DNA of 64,000 nt, from positions 1,984,001 to 2,048,000 of the forward strand of contig CP121336.1 in NCBI GenBank assembly GCA_043553855.1, written 5' to 3'. Positions 18,065 to 25,868 of this stretch are shown here, in pieces. This stretch comes from JAUIAS01 sp030425395. GTDB lineage: Bacteria > Pseudomonadota > Alphaproteobacteria > Rhodobacterales > Rhodobacteraceae. Both the position numbers and the translations under genes were made by a program. The notes under the pieces were generated by a model, which saw only the letters and a program-made list of their open reading frames with translations, did not search any database and had not been told where the DNA came from. The number at the start of each line of letters is the position of its first letter. The stretch's first letter is position 1.

Positions 18065-18670
18065 TCAGACCCAGGGACGTTGTGCGCTGGCCGCTGCTTC
18101 GAATGCGTCGATTGAGGCAGCTTTTTCCATGGTCAAGCCGATATCGTCCAGCCCTTCAAGAAGGCAATGCTTCTTGAATGAGTCCACTTCGAAGCCAAAG
18201 GTTTCTCCGTCCGACGTTGTGACGGTCTGTGCTTCGAGGTCGATGGTCATGCGCGCGTTTTCGCCTTTTTCGGCATCTTTCATCAGCACGTCCACAACGT
18301 CTTGTGGCAGAACGATGGGAAGAATGCCGTTCTTGAAGCAGTTGTTGAAGAAGATATCGGCAAATCCGGGGGCAATAACGCAACGGATGCCAAAATCCTT
18401 GATCGCCCAAGGCGCGTGTTCGCGCGATGATCCACAGCCGAAGTTGTCACCGGCAATAAGGATTTCAGAGTTGCGATACTGGGGCTTGTTCAGAACAAAA
18501 TCAGGGATTTCGTTGCCGTCATCGTCAAAGCGCATTTCGTCGAACAGGTTCTTGCCAAGGCCGGAACGCTTAATCGTCTTGAGGAACTGTTTGGGGATGA
18601 TCATGTCCGTGTCGACATTGATCAACGGCATGGGGGCTGCAATGCCGGTGAGCTTTTCGAACTTTTCCAT
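18065..18670 (-). CDS. leuD: 3-isopropylmalate dehydratase small subunit LeuD
   Basis: Small (swivelling-domain) subunit of isopropylmalate isomerase, 201 residues. It carries LINVDTDMIIPKQFLKTI, the substrate-contacting GDNFGCGSSREHAPWA and FFNNCFKNGILPI, all diagnostic. ATG 18670 has AAAGGAGA in front; a longer in-frame start adds only twelve arginine-rich residues. It pairs with LeuC (19638-21044) to convert 2- to 3-isopropylmalate; a glycosyltransferase gene lies between the two subunit genes. Confidence 0.95.
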   Translation of the reverse strand: MEKFEKLTGIAAPMPLINVDTDMIIPKQFLKTIKRSGLGKNLFDEMRFDDDGNEIPDFVLNKPQYRNSEILIAGDNFGCGSSREHAPWAIKDFGIRCVIAPGFADIFFNNCFKNGILPIVLPQDVVDVLMKDAEKGENARMTIDLEAQTVTTSDGETFGFEVDSFKKHCLLEGLDDIGLTMEKAASIDAFEAAASAQRPWV

Positions 18671-18744
18671 TTCGTGTCTCCTTTGCGGGGGCCGCCGAGC
18701 GGCCATTTGGGGTTTGCGCGGCTGTCTGTGGCCGGGCGTCCGGG

Positions 18745-19608
18745 TCAGGTCAGGGCAGTTTCGGCGGTGATGCCGTCCTCCGCCCCGTCAAGGCCGTTTG
18801 GTTTGAGGTCGAAGCGGTCGAAATCAAATCCGATTTCGGCCGCAAGATCGGCCACCACGCTGCCGCTCATGGGTCGGCGCACGCGATGCGGACGCCTGAG
18901 AGCAGAGCTGTAAATGTGGCCGGTCAAGGTCTTTTCGGTCATCCAGTTGCGGGCCTCGCCCCTTGGGCTGAAATAAAGATCATTCAGCGCCCAAGGCACG
19001 GGGTTGAGAACCGTATAGGGCAGCGCGTGCCGGTCTTCGCCGGTTTTGCGCAGCATCCAAGTCAGCGCGCGTGGGCCAAGGGCCGGATTGACAAGGCGCG
19101 TGGCCTCGAGAAGCCGGTCCTCGGGGGCCACCTTCATCACCTTGCGTTCGGCCCAAGGGGCCAGCCATTCGGGAACGTAGGTCGGGTCGGCGAAGCGATC
19201 GACAAGCGCCGCGAGGGTTGGCGAAGATTGCGGCAGGCACAAGACCCCGTTGTTGATGTCCCGGCCCGGAAATTCCTTGCCGACGAGATATCCGTCGAAC
19301 AGGTCCAGCGGTGCCAGACACAGGACATCAAGGTCCACCCAGATGGCACCCGTCGCCCGGATCATGTTCAGCCGGAAGATATCGGCAAACACTGCCGGGC
19401 GTGCCCGGACCAGGAATGCGTCATCGTAGGCAAAAACGTCTCGTGCCGGGCGCATGGTGACACCGGCAATACCGGGGTTGGGCAGGTCATCGGTGTGATA
19501 GAGCGTCACCGGATGACCGCGCGCGGCAAAGGACGCCAGCGACAAGTGGCCAAGCCACCCGAGACTGTCGCCGACCCAGAGGGTCGCTATATGCGGCAGT
19601 GCCGCCAT
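18745..19608 (-). CDS. Glycosyltransferase with DXD motif
   Basis: 287-residue cytoplasmic-type glycosyltransferase resembling the sugar-binding DXD (GT32-like) group. It starts MAALPHIATLWVGDSLGWLG and has AVFADIFRLNMI followed by the metal-binding AIWVDLDVLCLAPLDLF (DLD as DXD), then NNGVLCLPQSSP. ATG 19608 is used because everything upstream in frame overlaps leuC and is arginine-rich. It is inserted between leuC (29 bp away) and leuD (74 bp away) on the same strand, so it is probably co-transcribed with leucine genes without an obvious metabolic link. Acceptor unknown. Confidence 0.75.
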   Translation of the reverse strand: MAALPHIATLWVGDSLGWLGHLSLASFAARGHPVTLYHTDDLPNPGIAGVTMRPARDVFAYDDAFLVRARPAVFADIFRLNMIRATGAIWVDLDVLCLAPLDLFDGYLVGKEFPGRDINNGVLCLPQSSPTLAALVDRFADPTYVPEWLAPWAERKVMKVAPEDRLLEATRLVNPALGPRALTWMLRKTGEDRHALPYTVLNPVPWALNDLYFSPRGEARNWMTEKTLTGHIYSSALRRPHRVRRPMSGSVVADLAAEIGFDFDRFDLKPNGLDGAEDGITAETALT

Positions 19609-19637
19609 GCCTATGTCGCCCGCCTGCCCAAGGTGCC

Positions 19638-21044
19638 TTACATCAGTTCGCGCACGTCTGTCAGGTGCCCGGTCAAGGCCGCTGCGGCAGCCATCGCAGG
19701 GGACATCAGGTGCGTGCGTCCGCCACGGCCCTGACGGCCCTCGAAGTTGCGGTTGGACGTCGCCGCGCACCGTTCGCCAGGGGCAAGCTGATCGGGGTTC
19801 ATGGCAAGGCACATGGAACACCCGGCCAGACGCCATTCAAAGCCTGCTTCCTTGAAGATATCGGCAAGACCTTCTTCTTCGGCCTGTGCCCGCACAAGGC
19901 CGGAACCCGGCACGACCATCGCGCGGATGCCGTCCTTGATCTTTTTGCCCTTGAGGATGGCCGCAGCGGCGCGGAGGTCTTCGATACGGCCATTGGTGCA
20001 CGACCCGATGAACACGGTATCAATGGCGATTTCGGACAGCGGAGCGCCAGCCTTGAGGCCCATGTAATCCAGCGACCTGCGCGCAGCGTCGACCTTGCCA
20101 CCGGTAAAGTCCTCGGCGGCCGGGACGTTGGCGGTGATCGGCAGAACGTCTTCGGGCGATGTCCCCCATGTCACGACGGGGGCAATGTCTTCACCCTTGA
20201 TGGTGATGACCTTGTCCCAATGCGCGTCGTCGTCGGAATACAGCGTCTTCCACCACGCCAAGGCCGCTTCCCACTGGGAACCCTTGGGTGCGTGGGGACG
20301 TCCCATCACGTATTCAAAGGTCTTTTCGTCCGGAGCGATCAGACCGGCGCGCGCGCCGCCTTCGATTGCCATGTTACAGACGGTCATGCGGCCTTCCATC
20401 GACAAATCGCGGATAGCCTCCCCACAATATTCGATGACGTAACCGGTGCCGCCAGCCGTGCCGGTCACCCCGATCACGGACAGTGTGATGTCCTTGGCCG
20501 TGACGCCGGGGCTCAGCTTACCAGTGATTTCGACCTTCATGTTCTTGGATTTCTTCTGGATCAGCGTCTGCGTGGCCAGAACATGTTCAACCTCGGAAGT
20601 GCCGATCCCGTGGGCCAGGGCACCGAATGCGCCGTGGGTGGCGGTGTGGCTGTCGCCGCATACAACGGTCATACCGGGCAGGGTCCAGCCCTGTTCGGGG
20701 CCGACGATATGAACGATGCCCTGACGCACGTCCGAAACCGGATAATAGTGGATGCCGAATTCGCGGGCGTTGGTGTCGAGGGCAGCCACCTGAATGCGGC
20801 TTTCTTCGGTCATGTTGGCCGGATCGTCGCGACCGGGTGTCGTCGGCACGTTGTGATCCGGCACGGCGATCGTCTTTTCGGGTGCGCGCACGGTGCGACC
20901 GGTCATGCGCAGCCCTTCAAAAGCCTGCGGGCTGGTCACTTCGTGGACAAGGTGGCGATCAATATAAAGCAGACAAGTGCCGTCTTCGGATTCATGGGCG
21001 ACATGCGCGTCCCAGATTTTATCATAGAGCGTCTTGGGGGACAT
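19638..21044 (-). CDS. leuC: 3-isopropylmalate dehydratase large subunit LeuC
   Basis: Aconitase-family large subunit, 468 residues, the standard bacterial length. It starts MSPKTLYDKIWDAHVAH and carries VVCGDSHTATHGAFGALA, and the [4Fe-4S] cysteines in FIGSCTNGRIEDL and LAGCSMCLAMN. It isomerises 2-isopropylmalate with LeuD. It is the first gene of the leuC-glycosyltransferase-leuD run. Confidence 0.96.
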   Translation of the reverse strand: MSPKTLYDKIWDAHVAHESEDGTCLLYIDRHLVHEVTSPQAFEGLRMTGRTVRAPEKTIAVPDHNVPTTPGRDDPANMTEESRIQVAALDTNAREFGIHYYPVSDVRQGIVHIVGPEQGWTLPGMTVVCGDSHTATHGAFGALAHGIGTSEVEHVLATQTLIQKKSKNMKVEITGKLSPGVTAKDITLSVIGVTGTAGGTGYVIEYCGEAIRDLSMEGRMTVCNMAIEGGARAGLIAPDEKTFEYVMGRPHAPKGSQWEAALAWWKTLYSDDDAHWDKVITIKGEDIAPVVTWGTSPEDVLPITANVPAAEDFTGGKVDAARRSLDYMGLKAGAPLSEIAIDTVFIGSCTNGRIEDLRAAAAILKGKKIKDGIRAMVVPGSGLVRAQAEEEGLADIFKEAGFEWRLAGCSMCLAMNPDQLAPGERCAATSNRNFEGRQGRGGRTHLMSPAMAAAAALTGHLTDVRELM

Positions 21045-21100
21045 TGGTCCTCTCCCGTTCAGATGGTGTCAAGGTTGGATGAGATAGGTGGCGGGCGTGA

Positions 21101-21214
21101 TTATAGGCGCGCCAGCACCGTGTGCGTCGCCCCGAAGAATCGTTCGCGCAGACGCGCACGGTCCGAGCGGTCAAAAAAGGCGCGATCAAAAAAGGTGGCG
21201 ACGGTGGTATTCAT
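21101..21214 (-). CDS. Possible small protein upstream of leuC
   Basis: A 37-codon frame from ATG 21214 to TAA at 21101, 56 bp upstream of leuC on the same strand. The product is basic with a repeated FFDR (TFFDRAFFDRSDRARL) and ends in HTVLARL. It is not leucine-rich enough to be a classical leu leader (four Leu codons at most). The Shine-Dalgarno sequence is weak (AGAGCGG). I do not recognise it; composition and position make it worth listing but not certain. Confidence 0.35.
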   Translation of the reverse strand: MNTTVATFFDRAFFDRSDRARLRERFFGATHTVLARL

Positions 21215-21497
21215 GCCGCTCTGTTACAGTGGTGGTCTGAGTCTATCAAGGTTTTGCGTCATATGGGGGCGGTCGCTGGCCTCGTGGGTGGGTGATATGC
21301 GGCATTTTGGTCGGGTCGATGGTATTCAATGCCCCATTGATGCCTATCGGACATCTGGTTGGGTGCCATGCAAAAACTGCCCGTTGTGCAGCACGAATGA
21401 ACCTAGTAAGGCCCGTCCGTTGAAAATGTGGTACCGAGTTGCTACTGTTTCACATGCCCGTCGCCGGGGTTTCTTGCGGCGCATTTCAAGGAGGACC

Positions 21498-21560
21498 ATG
21501 TCCTGTCAACCGAAACGACTGCGGCTCCGGTGGCCGCCAACAGTGTGGCCGGCGGCATGA
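21498..21560 (+). CDS. 20-codon leader ORF coupled to rsfS
   Basis: ATG 21498 is preceded by AAGGAGG, the strongest ribosome-binding site in the area, and encodes MSCQPKRLRLRWPPTVWPAA. Its TGA overlaps the ATG of rsfS (ATGA). No in-frame ATG or GTG for rsfS lies close behind this ribosome-binding site. Either this is a leader peptide that couples ribosomes to rsfS, or rsfS starts at a rare CTG codon four bases further on in the other frame. Confidence 0.4.
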   Translation: MSCQPKRLRLRWPPTVWPAA

Positions 21561-21910
21561 GCGCCGGATCAGACTTGACCAGCGAAGCCTTGCTGGCCCG
21601 GATTCTCGACTCTCTTGACGATGACAAGGCAGAAGACATCGTGCAGGTCGACCTGCGCGGGCGCTCTGCCATTGGTGACTACATGGTGATTTGTTCCGGT
21701 CGGTCTTCGCGTCAGGTCGCGGCGATCGCCGAGAATCTCACTGACCGGCTCAAGCAAGAGCACGGCCGTCTTTCGAAAGTCGAAGGCAAGGACATCGGGG
21801 ATTGGGTGCTGATTGATACAGGCGACGTGATCGTCCACATCTTCCGCCCCGAAGTGCGTGAGTTTTACCAGCTGGAAAAGATGTGGGTGCCAACCGGCGC
21901 TGCCACCTGA
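21557..21910 (+). CDS. rsfS: Ribosomal silencing factor RsfS
   Basis: RsfS/Iojap family, 117 residues from ATG 21557, the usual length. Core sequence SLDDDKAEDIVQVDLRGRS, DYMVICSGRSSRQVAAIAE, and the C-terminal DWVLIDTGDVIVHIFRPEVR-type ending with YQLEKMW are all diagnostic. RsfS binds ribosomal protein L14 and blocks subunit joining in starvation. The frame is open further upstream to 21428, but the start overlapping the leader ORF is preferred. It is followed after 6 bp by rlmH, the common partner. Confidence 0.92.
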   Translation: MSAGSDLTSEALLARILDSLDDDKAEDIVQVDLRGRSAIGDYMVICSGRSSRQVAAIAENLTDRLKQEHGRLSKVEGKDIGDWVLIDTGDVIVHIFRPEVREFYQLEKMWVPTGAAT

Positions 21911-21916
21911 TCGCCA

Positions 21917-22387
21917 ATGCGCGTTTCAATCTGTGCGGTGGGCCGTCTCAAGAAAGGTCCCGAAGCCGAGCTGATCCGCGATTATCTTGACCGTTTTGCC
22001 CGCACCGGCCGACAGCTTGGGCTGGGCCCGGCAGATGTGATCGAGATCGACGAACGCAAAGCCAGCACCATGTCCGAAGAGGCCGCCCTTCTACGCAAGG
22101 CGGTCCCACCGGGCGCGGTCTTGTGCGTTCTGGATGAACGGGGCAAGGTCATGACCAGCCCGGATTTCGCCGCGCAACTGGCGCGCTGGCGCGACACCGG
22201 ACGCGGGCATGTCGTGTTCATGATCGGTGGCGCGGATGGCCTGCATCCCGATTTGCGTGCGCAGGCCGACGCGGCCCTTTCACTCGGGAAAATGGTGTGG
22301 CCACATATGCTGGCTCGGGTGATGCTTTCGGAACAGATCTATCGCGCGGCAACGATTCTCTCGGGGAGCCCCTATCACCGGGCCTGA
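21917..22387 (+). CDS. rlmH: 23S rRNA (pseudouridine-1915-N3)-methyltransferase RlmH
   Basis: SPOUT-class methyltransferase of 156 residues, matching E. coli RlmH. It starts MRVSICAVGRLKKGPEAELI, has the SAM-binding knot segments VVFMIGGADGLH and LSLGKMVWPHMLARVMLSEQIYRA, and ends GSPYHRA. It methylates pseudouridine 1915 of 23S rRNA on assembled 70S ribosomes. Its stop codon abuts the convergent DUF599 gene with no intervening base. Confidence 0.95.
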   Translation: MRVSICAVGRLKKGPEAELIRDYLDRFARTGRQLGLGPADVIEIDERKASTMSEEAALLRKAVPPGAVLCVLDERGKVMTSPDFAAQLARWRDTGRGHVVFMIGGADGLHPDLRAQADAALSLGKMVWPHMLARVMLSEQIYRAATILSGSPYHRA

Positions 22388-23092
22388 TTATGCGCGGGGC
22401 GGGTTTCCCAACAAGACCGTGCGCGACTGGGATGCAAATTCCCTGCGCCATAACACGGCAATGGTGAACAGGGTCGCAACGATCAGCGCTTCTGGTCCGA
22501 ACAGCCAAGCAGTCGAGGCCAGACCGAAATATGTCGCCCTCAGCCCTCTATTGAAGCTGCGGGCCGCAGTGATGCTGATTTCTGCCGCTTGCCGGGCGCG
22601 GACATAGGCGTGGCTGTCGTCGGTTTCGTTTGGGGTCGCGGCCATGAGCACCGCGCAATATCCAAACAGCCTGTGCGACCAGACGAACTTCAGAAACGCG
22701 CTTGCCGCAAAGAGAAGCATCAGAACGATCTTGATTTCCCAAACAAAATCAGGGGCCTGATCAATCGCAAAGTCTTGCGCGACGCCAGCAATCTGTTCCG
22801 AGTTCCCGATCAGGGCAAGCCCGCCACCAATGGCGACCATGGTGCCCGAGGCAAAGAATGCCGCCCCCTGCCGCATGTTGCCGATCAGGGTCGCATCAAA
22901 GATCCGGGGTTGGCGCGTGACCATCTGGTGCATCCATTCGCGGCGATACCCGGCCATCAGCATGGAGACCGACGGATGATTGCGCGGGGGATGTTCGATG
23001 TGCCAGCCGATGATCGCAGCACCGATCAGGATCAGTGTAACGGCCGCGTAATCCAACGGCGCAAACAGGAGGGCACGGTCTATCCAAGTCAT
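22388..23092 (-). CDS. DUF599 family membrane protein
   Basis: 234-residue integral membrane protein with four to five hydrophobic stretches (LDYAAVTLILIGAAIIGW at the start, IKIVLMLLFAASAFLKFVW, ALIVATLFTIAVLW). The pattern MAGYRREWMHQMVTRQPRIFDATLIGNMRQGAAFFAS is characteristic of DUF599. Function is unknown in the family. It is convergent with rlmH and divergent from glcD. Confidence 0.82.
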   Translation of the reverse strand: MTWIDRALLFAPLDYAAVTLILIGAAIIGWHIEHPPRNHPSVSMLMAGYRREWMHQMVTRQPRIFDATLIGNMRQGAAFFASGTMVAIGGGLALIGNSEQIAGVAQDFAIDQAPDFVWEIKIVLMLLFAASAFLKFVWSHRLFGYCAVLMAATPNETDDSHAYVRARQAAEISITAARSFNRGLRATYFGLASTAWLFGPEALIVATLFTIAVLWRREFASQSRTVLLGNPPRA

Positions 23093-23119
23093 ATGCGCAC
23101 AATAGGCAGTCCTAAATCA

Positions 23120-23156
23120 TTGCCAATCGGCAAAATTGGTAATATGAATTTACCAA
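23120..23156. promoter_or_regulatory. Candidate GntR-type operator upstream of glcD
   Basis: Two dyads lie in the 79-bp gap before glcD: TTGCC-N4-GGCAA (23120-23133) and TTGGTAA-N7-TTACCAA (23136-23156). TTGGT/ACCAA half-sites are typical of FadR-subfamily GntR regulators such as GlcC, LldR and PdhR. The second one ends 15 bp before the glcD start codon, so binding would block transcription or initiation. Confidence 0.5.
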
Positions 23157-23171
23157 AGATGGAGTAGCGCC

Positions 23172-24620
23172 ATGCAAATGCCCGAACCGAACCTGTCCGT
23201 CCTTTCGCGCAAGGCGCGAATTGTGTCTCGCCTTCTTGAGGTTCTGCCAAAAGACGCCGTCATTCATGACGAGGCCGAAACGCGCGCTTATGAATGCGAT
23301 GCATTGACCGCTTATCGGTGCCCGCCGCTGGTGGCCGTTTTGCCAAGCACCACGCAAGAGGTCGCGGACGTCCTGCGCATCTGCCACGCAGAAGGCGTGC
23401 CGGTGGTGCCGCGTGGATCTGGCACATCTCTGGCCGGTGGCGCTTTGCCAACGGCGGATTGCGTGATCCTCGGGGTGGCGCGGATGAACGATGTGATCGA
23501 AGTCGATTATGATAATCGGTTTGTAAGGGTGCAATCGGGGCGCACGAACCTGAGTGTGACCGGCGCAGTCGAAGCGGATGGTTTCTTTTACGCGCCTGAC
23601 CCGTCGTCACAGCTTGCCTGCGCGATTGCAGGAAACATCGCGATGAATTCTGGTGGCGCGCATTGCCTGAAATACGGGGTGACGACCAACAATCTGTTAG
23701 GGGTCACAATGGTTCTTATGGATGGCACCGTGGTCGAACTGGGTGGTGCGCATATGGATGCAGGCGGCCTTGATCTTCTGGGTGTGATCTGTGGATCAGA
23801 GGGGCAACTGGGCGTGGTCACAGAGGCGACATTGCGCATCTTGCCCAAGCCCGAAGGCGCGCGGCCGGTTCTGATGGGCTATGACAGCAACGAAGTTGCA
23901 GGGCAGGTGGTCTCGGACATCATCAAGGCGGGCGTTTTGCCGGTGGCGATAGAATTCATGGACCGCCCTTGTATCCGGGCGACCGAAGCCTTTGCAAAGG
24001 CCGGGTATCCCGATTGCGAGGCGCTGCTGATCGTCGAGGTTGAAGGGGCGGATGCGGAAATTGACGAACAGCTCGCTCTGATCACCGAAATCGCCCGTAG
24101 GCACAATCCGGTCGAGCTTCGCGAAAGCACCAGCGCCGAGGAAAGCGCGCGAATCTGGTTGGGACGGAAATCCGCCTTTGGCGCGATGGGACAGATCAAC
24201 GATTACATGTGTCTGGACGGGACCATTCCGGTCAGCCAGTTGCCCTATGTTCTGCGGCGGATCGGCGAGATGTCCAAGGAATACGGTCTGGGTGTCGGCA
24301 ACGTGTTCCATGCAGGTGATGGCAATATGCACCCGCTTATCCTGTTCGATGCCAACAAGCCGGGCGACCTTGAGAAATGCGAAGCTTTCGGAGCGGATAT
24401 CCTGCGACTGTGCGTCGAGGTTGGCGGGTGCCTGACCGGAGAGCACGGCGTCGGCATCGAGAAGCGCGACTTGATGGTAGATCAGTTTGAGCCGGATGAT
24501 CTGGATATCCAGATGTCGGTCAAGGATGTGTTTGACCCGCAGTGGTTGCTGAATCCGGCCAAGGTTTTCCCGTTGGGATCAAGCGAAACCCGCCGGTCGC
24601 AGGCGCTGGCAGCCGAATAG
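23172..24620 (+). CDS. glcD: Glycolate oxidase FAD-linked subunit GlcD
   Basis: FAD-binding flavoprotein (PCMH/FAD-oxidase C family), 482 residues. The FAD site shows VPVVPRGSGTSLAGGALP and IAGNIAMNSGGAHCLKYG; the C-terminal domain has NVFHAGDGNMHPLILFD and the closing CLTGEHGVGIEKRDLM. It oxidises glycolate (or D-lactate) to glyoxylate, passing electrons to GlcE/GlcF. First gene of glcDEF, probably under the palindromes just upstream. Confidence 0.93.
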   Translation: MQMPEPNLSVLSRKARIVSRLLEVLPKDAVIHDEAETRAYECDALTAYRCPPLVAVLPSTTQEVADVLRICHAEGVPVVPRGSGTSLAGGALPTADCVILGVARMNDVIEVDYDNRFVRVQSGRTNLSVTGAVEADGFFYAPDPSSQLACAIAGNIAMNSGGAHCLKYGVTTNNLLGVTMVLMDGTVVELGGAHMDAGGLDLLGVICGSEGQLGVVTEATLRILPKPEGARPVLMGYDSNEVAGQVVSDIIKAGVLPVAIEFMDRPCIRATEAFAKAGYPDCEALLIVEVEGADAEIDEQLALITEIARRHNPVELRESTSAEESARIWLGRKSAFGAMGQINDYMCLDGTIPVSQLPYVLRRIGEMSKEYGLGVGNVFHAGDGNMHPLILFDANKPGDLEKCEAFGADILRLCVEVGGCLTGEHGVGIEKRDLMVDQFEPDDLDIQMSVKDVFDPQWLLNPAKVFPLGSSETRRSQALAAE

Positions 24621-24622
24621 GG

Positions 24623-24680
24623 AAGGGGGCGCTGCCCCCTCGCCCCTTTGGGGCTCTCCCCCGGGATATTTGAGGCAAGA
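24623..24680 (+). repeat. GC-rich intergenic repeat resembling Rhodobacterales repeats
   Basis: The glcD-glcE gap contains nested short palindromes (GGGGGCGCTGCCCCC, then CCCCTTTGGGG, then a CCCCCGGGATATTTGAGG tail). From memory, stretches of this form, ending in CCCGGGATATTTnnGG plus AAGAG, recur in intergenic regions of Rhodobacteraceae genomes. Only one copy is visible in this window, so repeat status relies on outside knowledge. Confidence 0.5.
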
Positions 24681-24683
24681 GAA

Positions 24684-25868
24684 ATGATGACACCGCAAAA
24701 CGAGGCCGAACTGGCCGATTTGGTCGCGGCGGCGGCCGGCCCTTTCAGGATTGTTGGAGGCGGCACCCGGCCTGTCGGGCGGCCGGTTGAGGGGGACACC
24801 CTGAGTGCGGCAAAGATGTCCGGTATTGTCGATTATGAACCCGGGGCGCTGACGCTGGTCGCGCGGGCGGGCACACCGGTGGAAGAGATCGAGGCGGCGC
24901 TCGCTGCGGAGGGGCAGAGGTTGCCGTTTGAGCCAATGGACCATCGGGGGCTGTTGGGCACGTCTGGCGTCCCCACGATCGGCGGCGTGGTTGCGGCAAA
25001 CGTCAGCGGGCCGCGCCGTATGGCGGTGGGCGCGGCGCGCGACTTTCTTTTGGGAGTCCGGTTTGTCGATGGCATGGGGCGCAGGCTCAAGAATGGCGGG
25101 CGGGTAATGAAGAACGTCACCGGCTATGATCTGGTGAAGCTGATGGCGGGCAGTTACGGCACGCTGGGTGTTCTGACCGAAGTTAGTTTCAAGGTGCTGC
25201 CAGTGCCGGAAACGATTGCCACGCTCGAACTTTCGGTGGCGGATGGCGGGGTGGCGCAGGAGGCGATGACGCGGGCGCTGACCAGCCCGTTTGAGGTCTC
25301 TGGCGCGGCGGTCTTGCCGGGAGAGGCCAGATTGAGGGTCATTCTGCGCCTTGAGGGTTTTGCCGGATCGGTGGCTTACCGGGCTGAACAGTTGAGCGCA
25401 TTGCTGGCGGATCTGGGAACCGTTAGCCGCATTCAGGATGCGGCGGCGAATGCGGCGCTTTGGCAGGGGGTTCGCGATGTCGTGGCGCTGTCGGGCTGTG
25501 ATCTGGTCTGGCGGGTTTCGGCAACGGCGCGTGATCTGCGGGCGGGTGTCTTGGAGCCATTGCAGGCCAAAGCGAACTGCCTTGTGCAACTCGATTGGGC
25601 CGGGGCGTTGGGCTGGATCGGAATGACCGCTGCGCAGGCAGAGGCCACAGGCGGGGCGAAAGCGGTGCATGAGCGCATTCAACAGATGGTCGCTGATCGC
25701 GCGGCCGTGCCCGGTGGTGGACACGCCACGTTGATCAAGGGGCCGGACGACCTGCGCGCCGATGTTTCGGTGTTTCAGCCGGAAGCGCCTGCGGTTGCGG
25801 CGTTGGCGCAGGGCGTGCGCGCGAAATTCGATCCTAAAGGTATCTTCAATCCGGGGCTGATGGGCTGA
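24684..25868 (+). CDS. glcE: Glycolate oxidase subunit GlcE
   Basis: FAD-binding subunit of about 394 residues, shorter than GlcD. It carries PFRIVGGGTRPVGRP and the second FAD segment GTSGVPTIGGVVAANVSGPRRM, plus MKNVTGYDLVKLMAGSYGTLGVLTE. Two adjacent ATGs (24684, 24687) are possible starts, with GAGGCAAGAGAA upstream. The stop overlaps the glcF start (TGATG). Works with GlcD and GlcF as the membrane-associated glycolate oxidase. Confidence 0.9.
   Translation: MMTPQNEAELADLVAAAAGPFRIVGGGTRPVGRPVEGDTLSAAKMSGIVDYEPGALTLVARAGTPVEEIEAALAAEGQRLPFEPMDHRGLLGTSGVPTIGGVVAANVSGPRRMAVGAARDFLLGVRFVDGMGRRLKNGGRVMKNVTGYDLVKLMAGSYGTLGVLTEVSFKVLPVPETIATLELSVADGGVAQEAMTRALTSPFEVSGAAVLPGEARLRVILRLEGFAGSVAYRAEQLSALLADLGTVSRIQDAAANAALWQGVRDVVALSGCDLVWRVSATARDLRAGVLEPLQAKANCLVQLDWAGALGWIGMTAAQAEATGGAKAVHERIQQMVADRAAVPGGGHATLIKGPDDLRADVSVFQPEAPAVAALAQGVRAKFDPKGIFNPGLMG

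Noticed and set aside
19599..21560. 653-codon open frame on the plus strand opposite leuC
   Set aside because: It lies antisense to the conserved leuC gene, is rich in Arg, Gly and His as expected from a high-GC complementary frame, and has no domain or ribosome-binding site.
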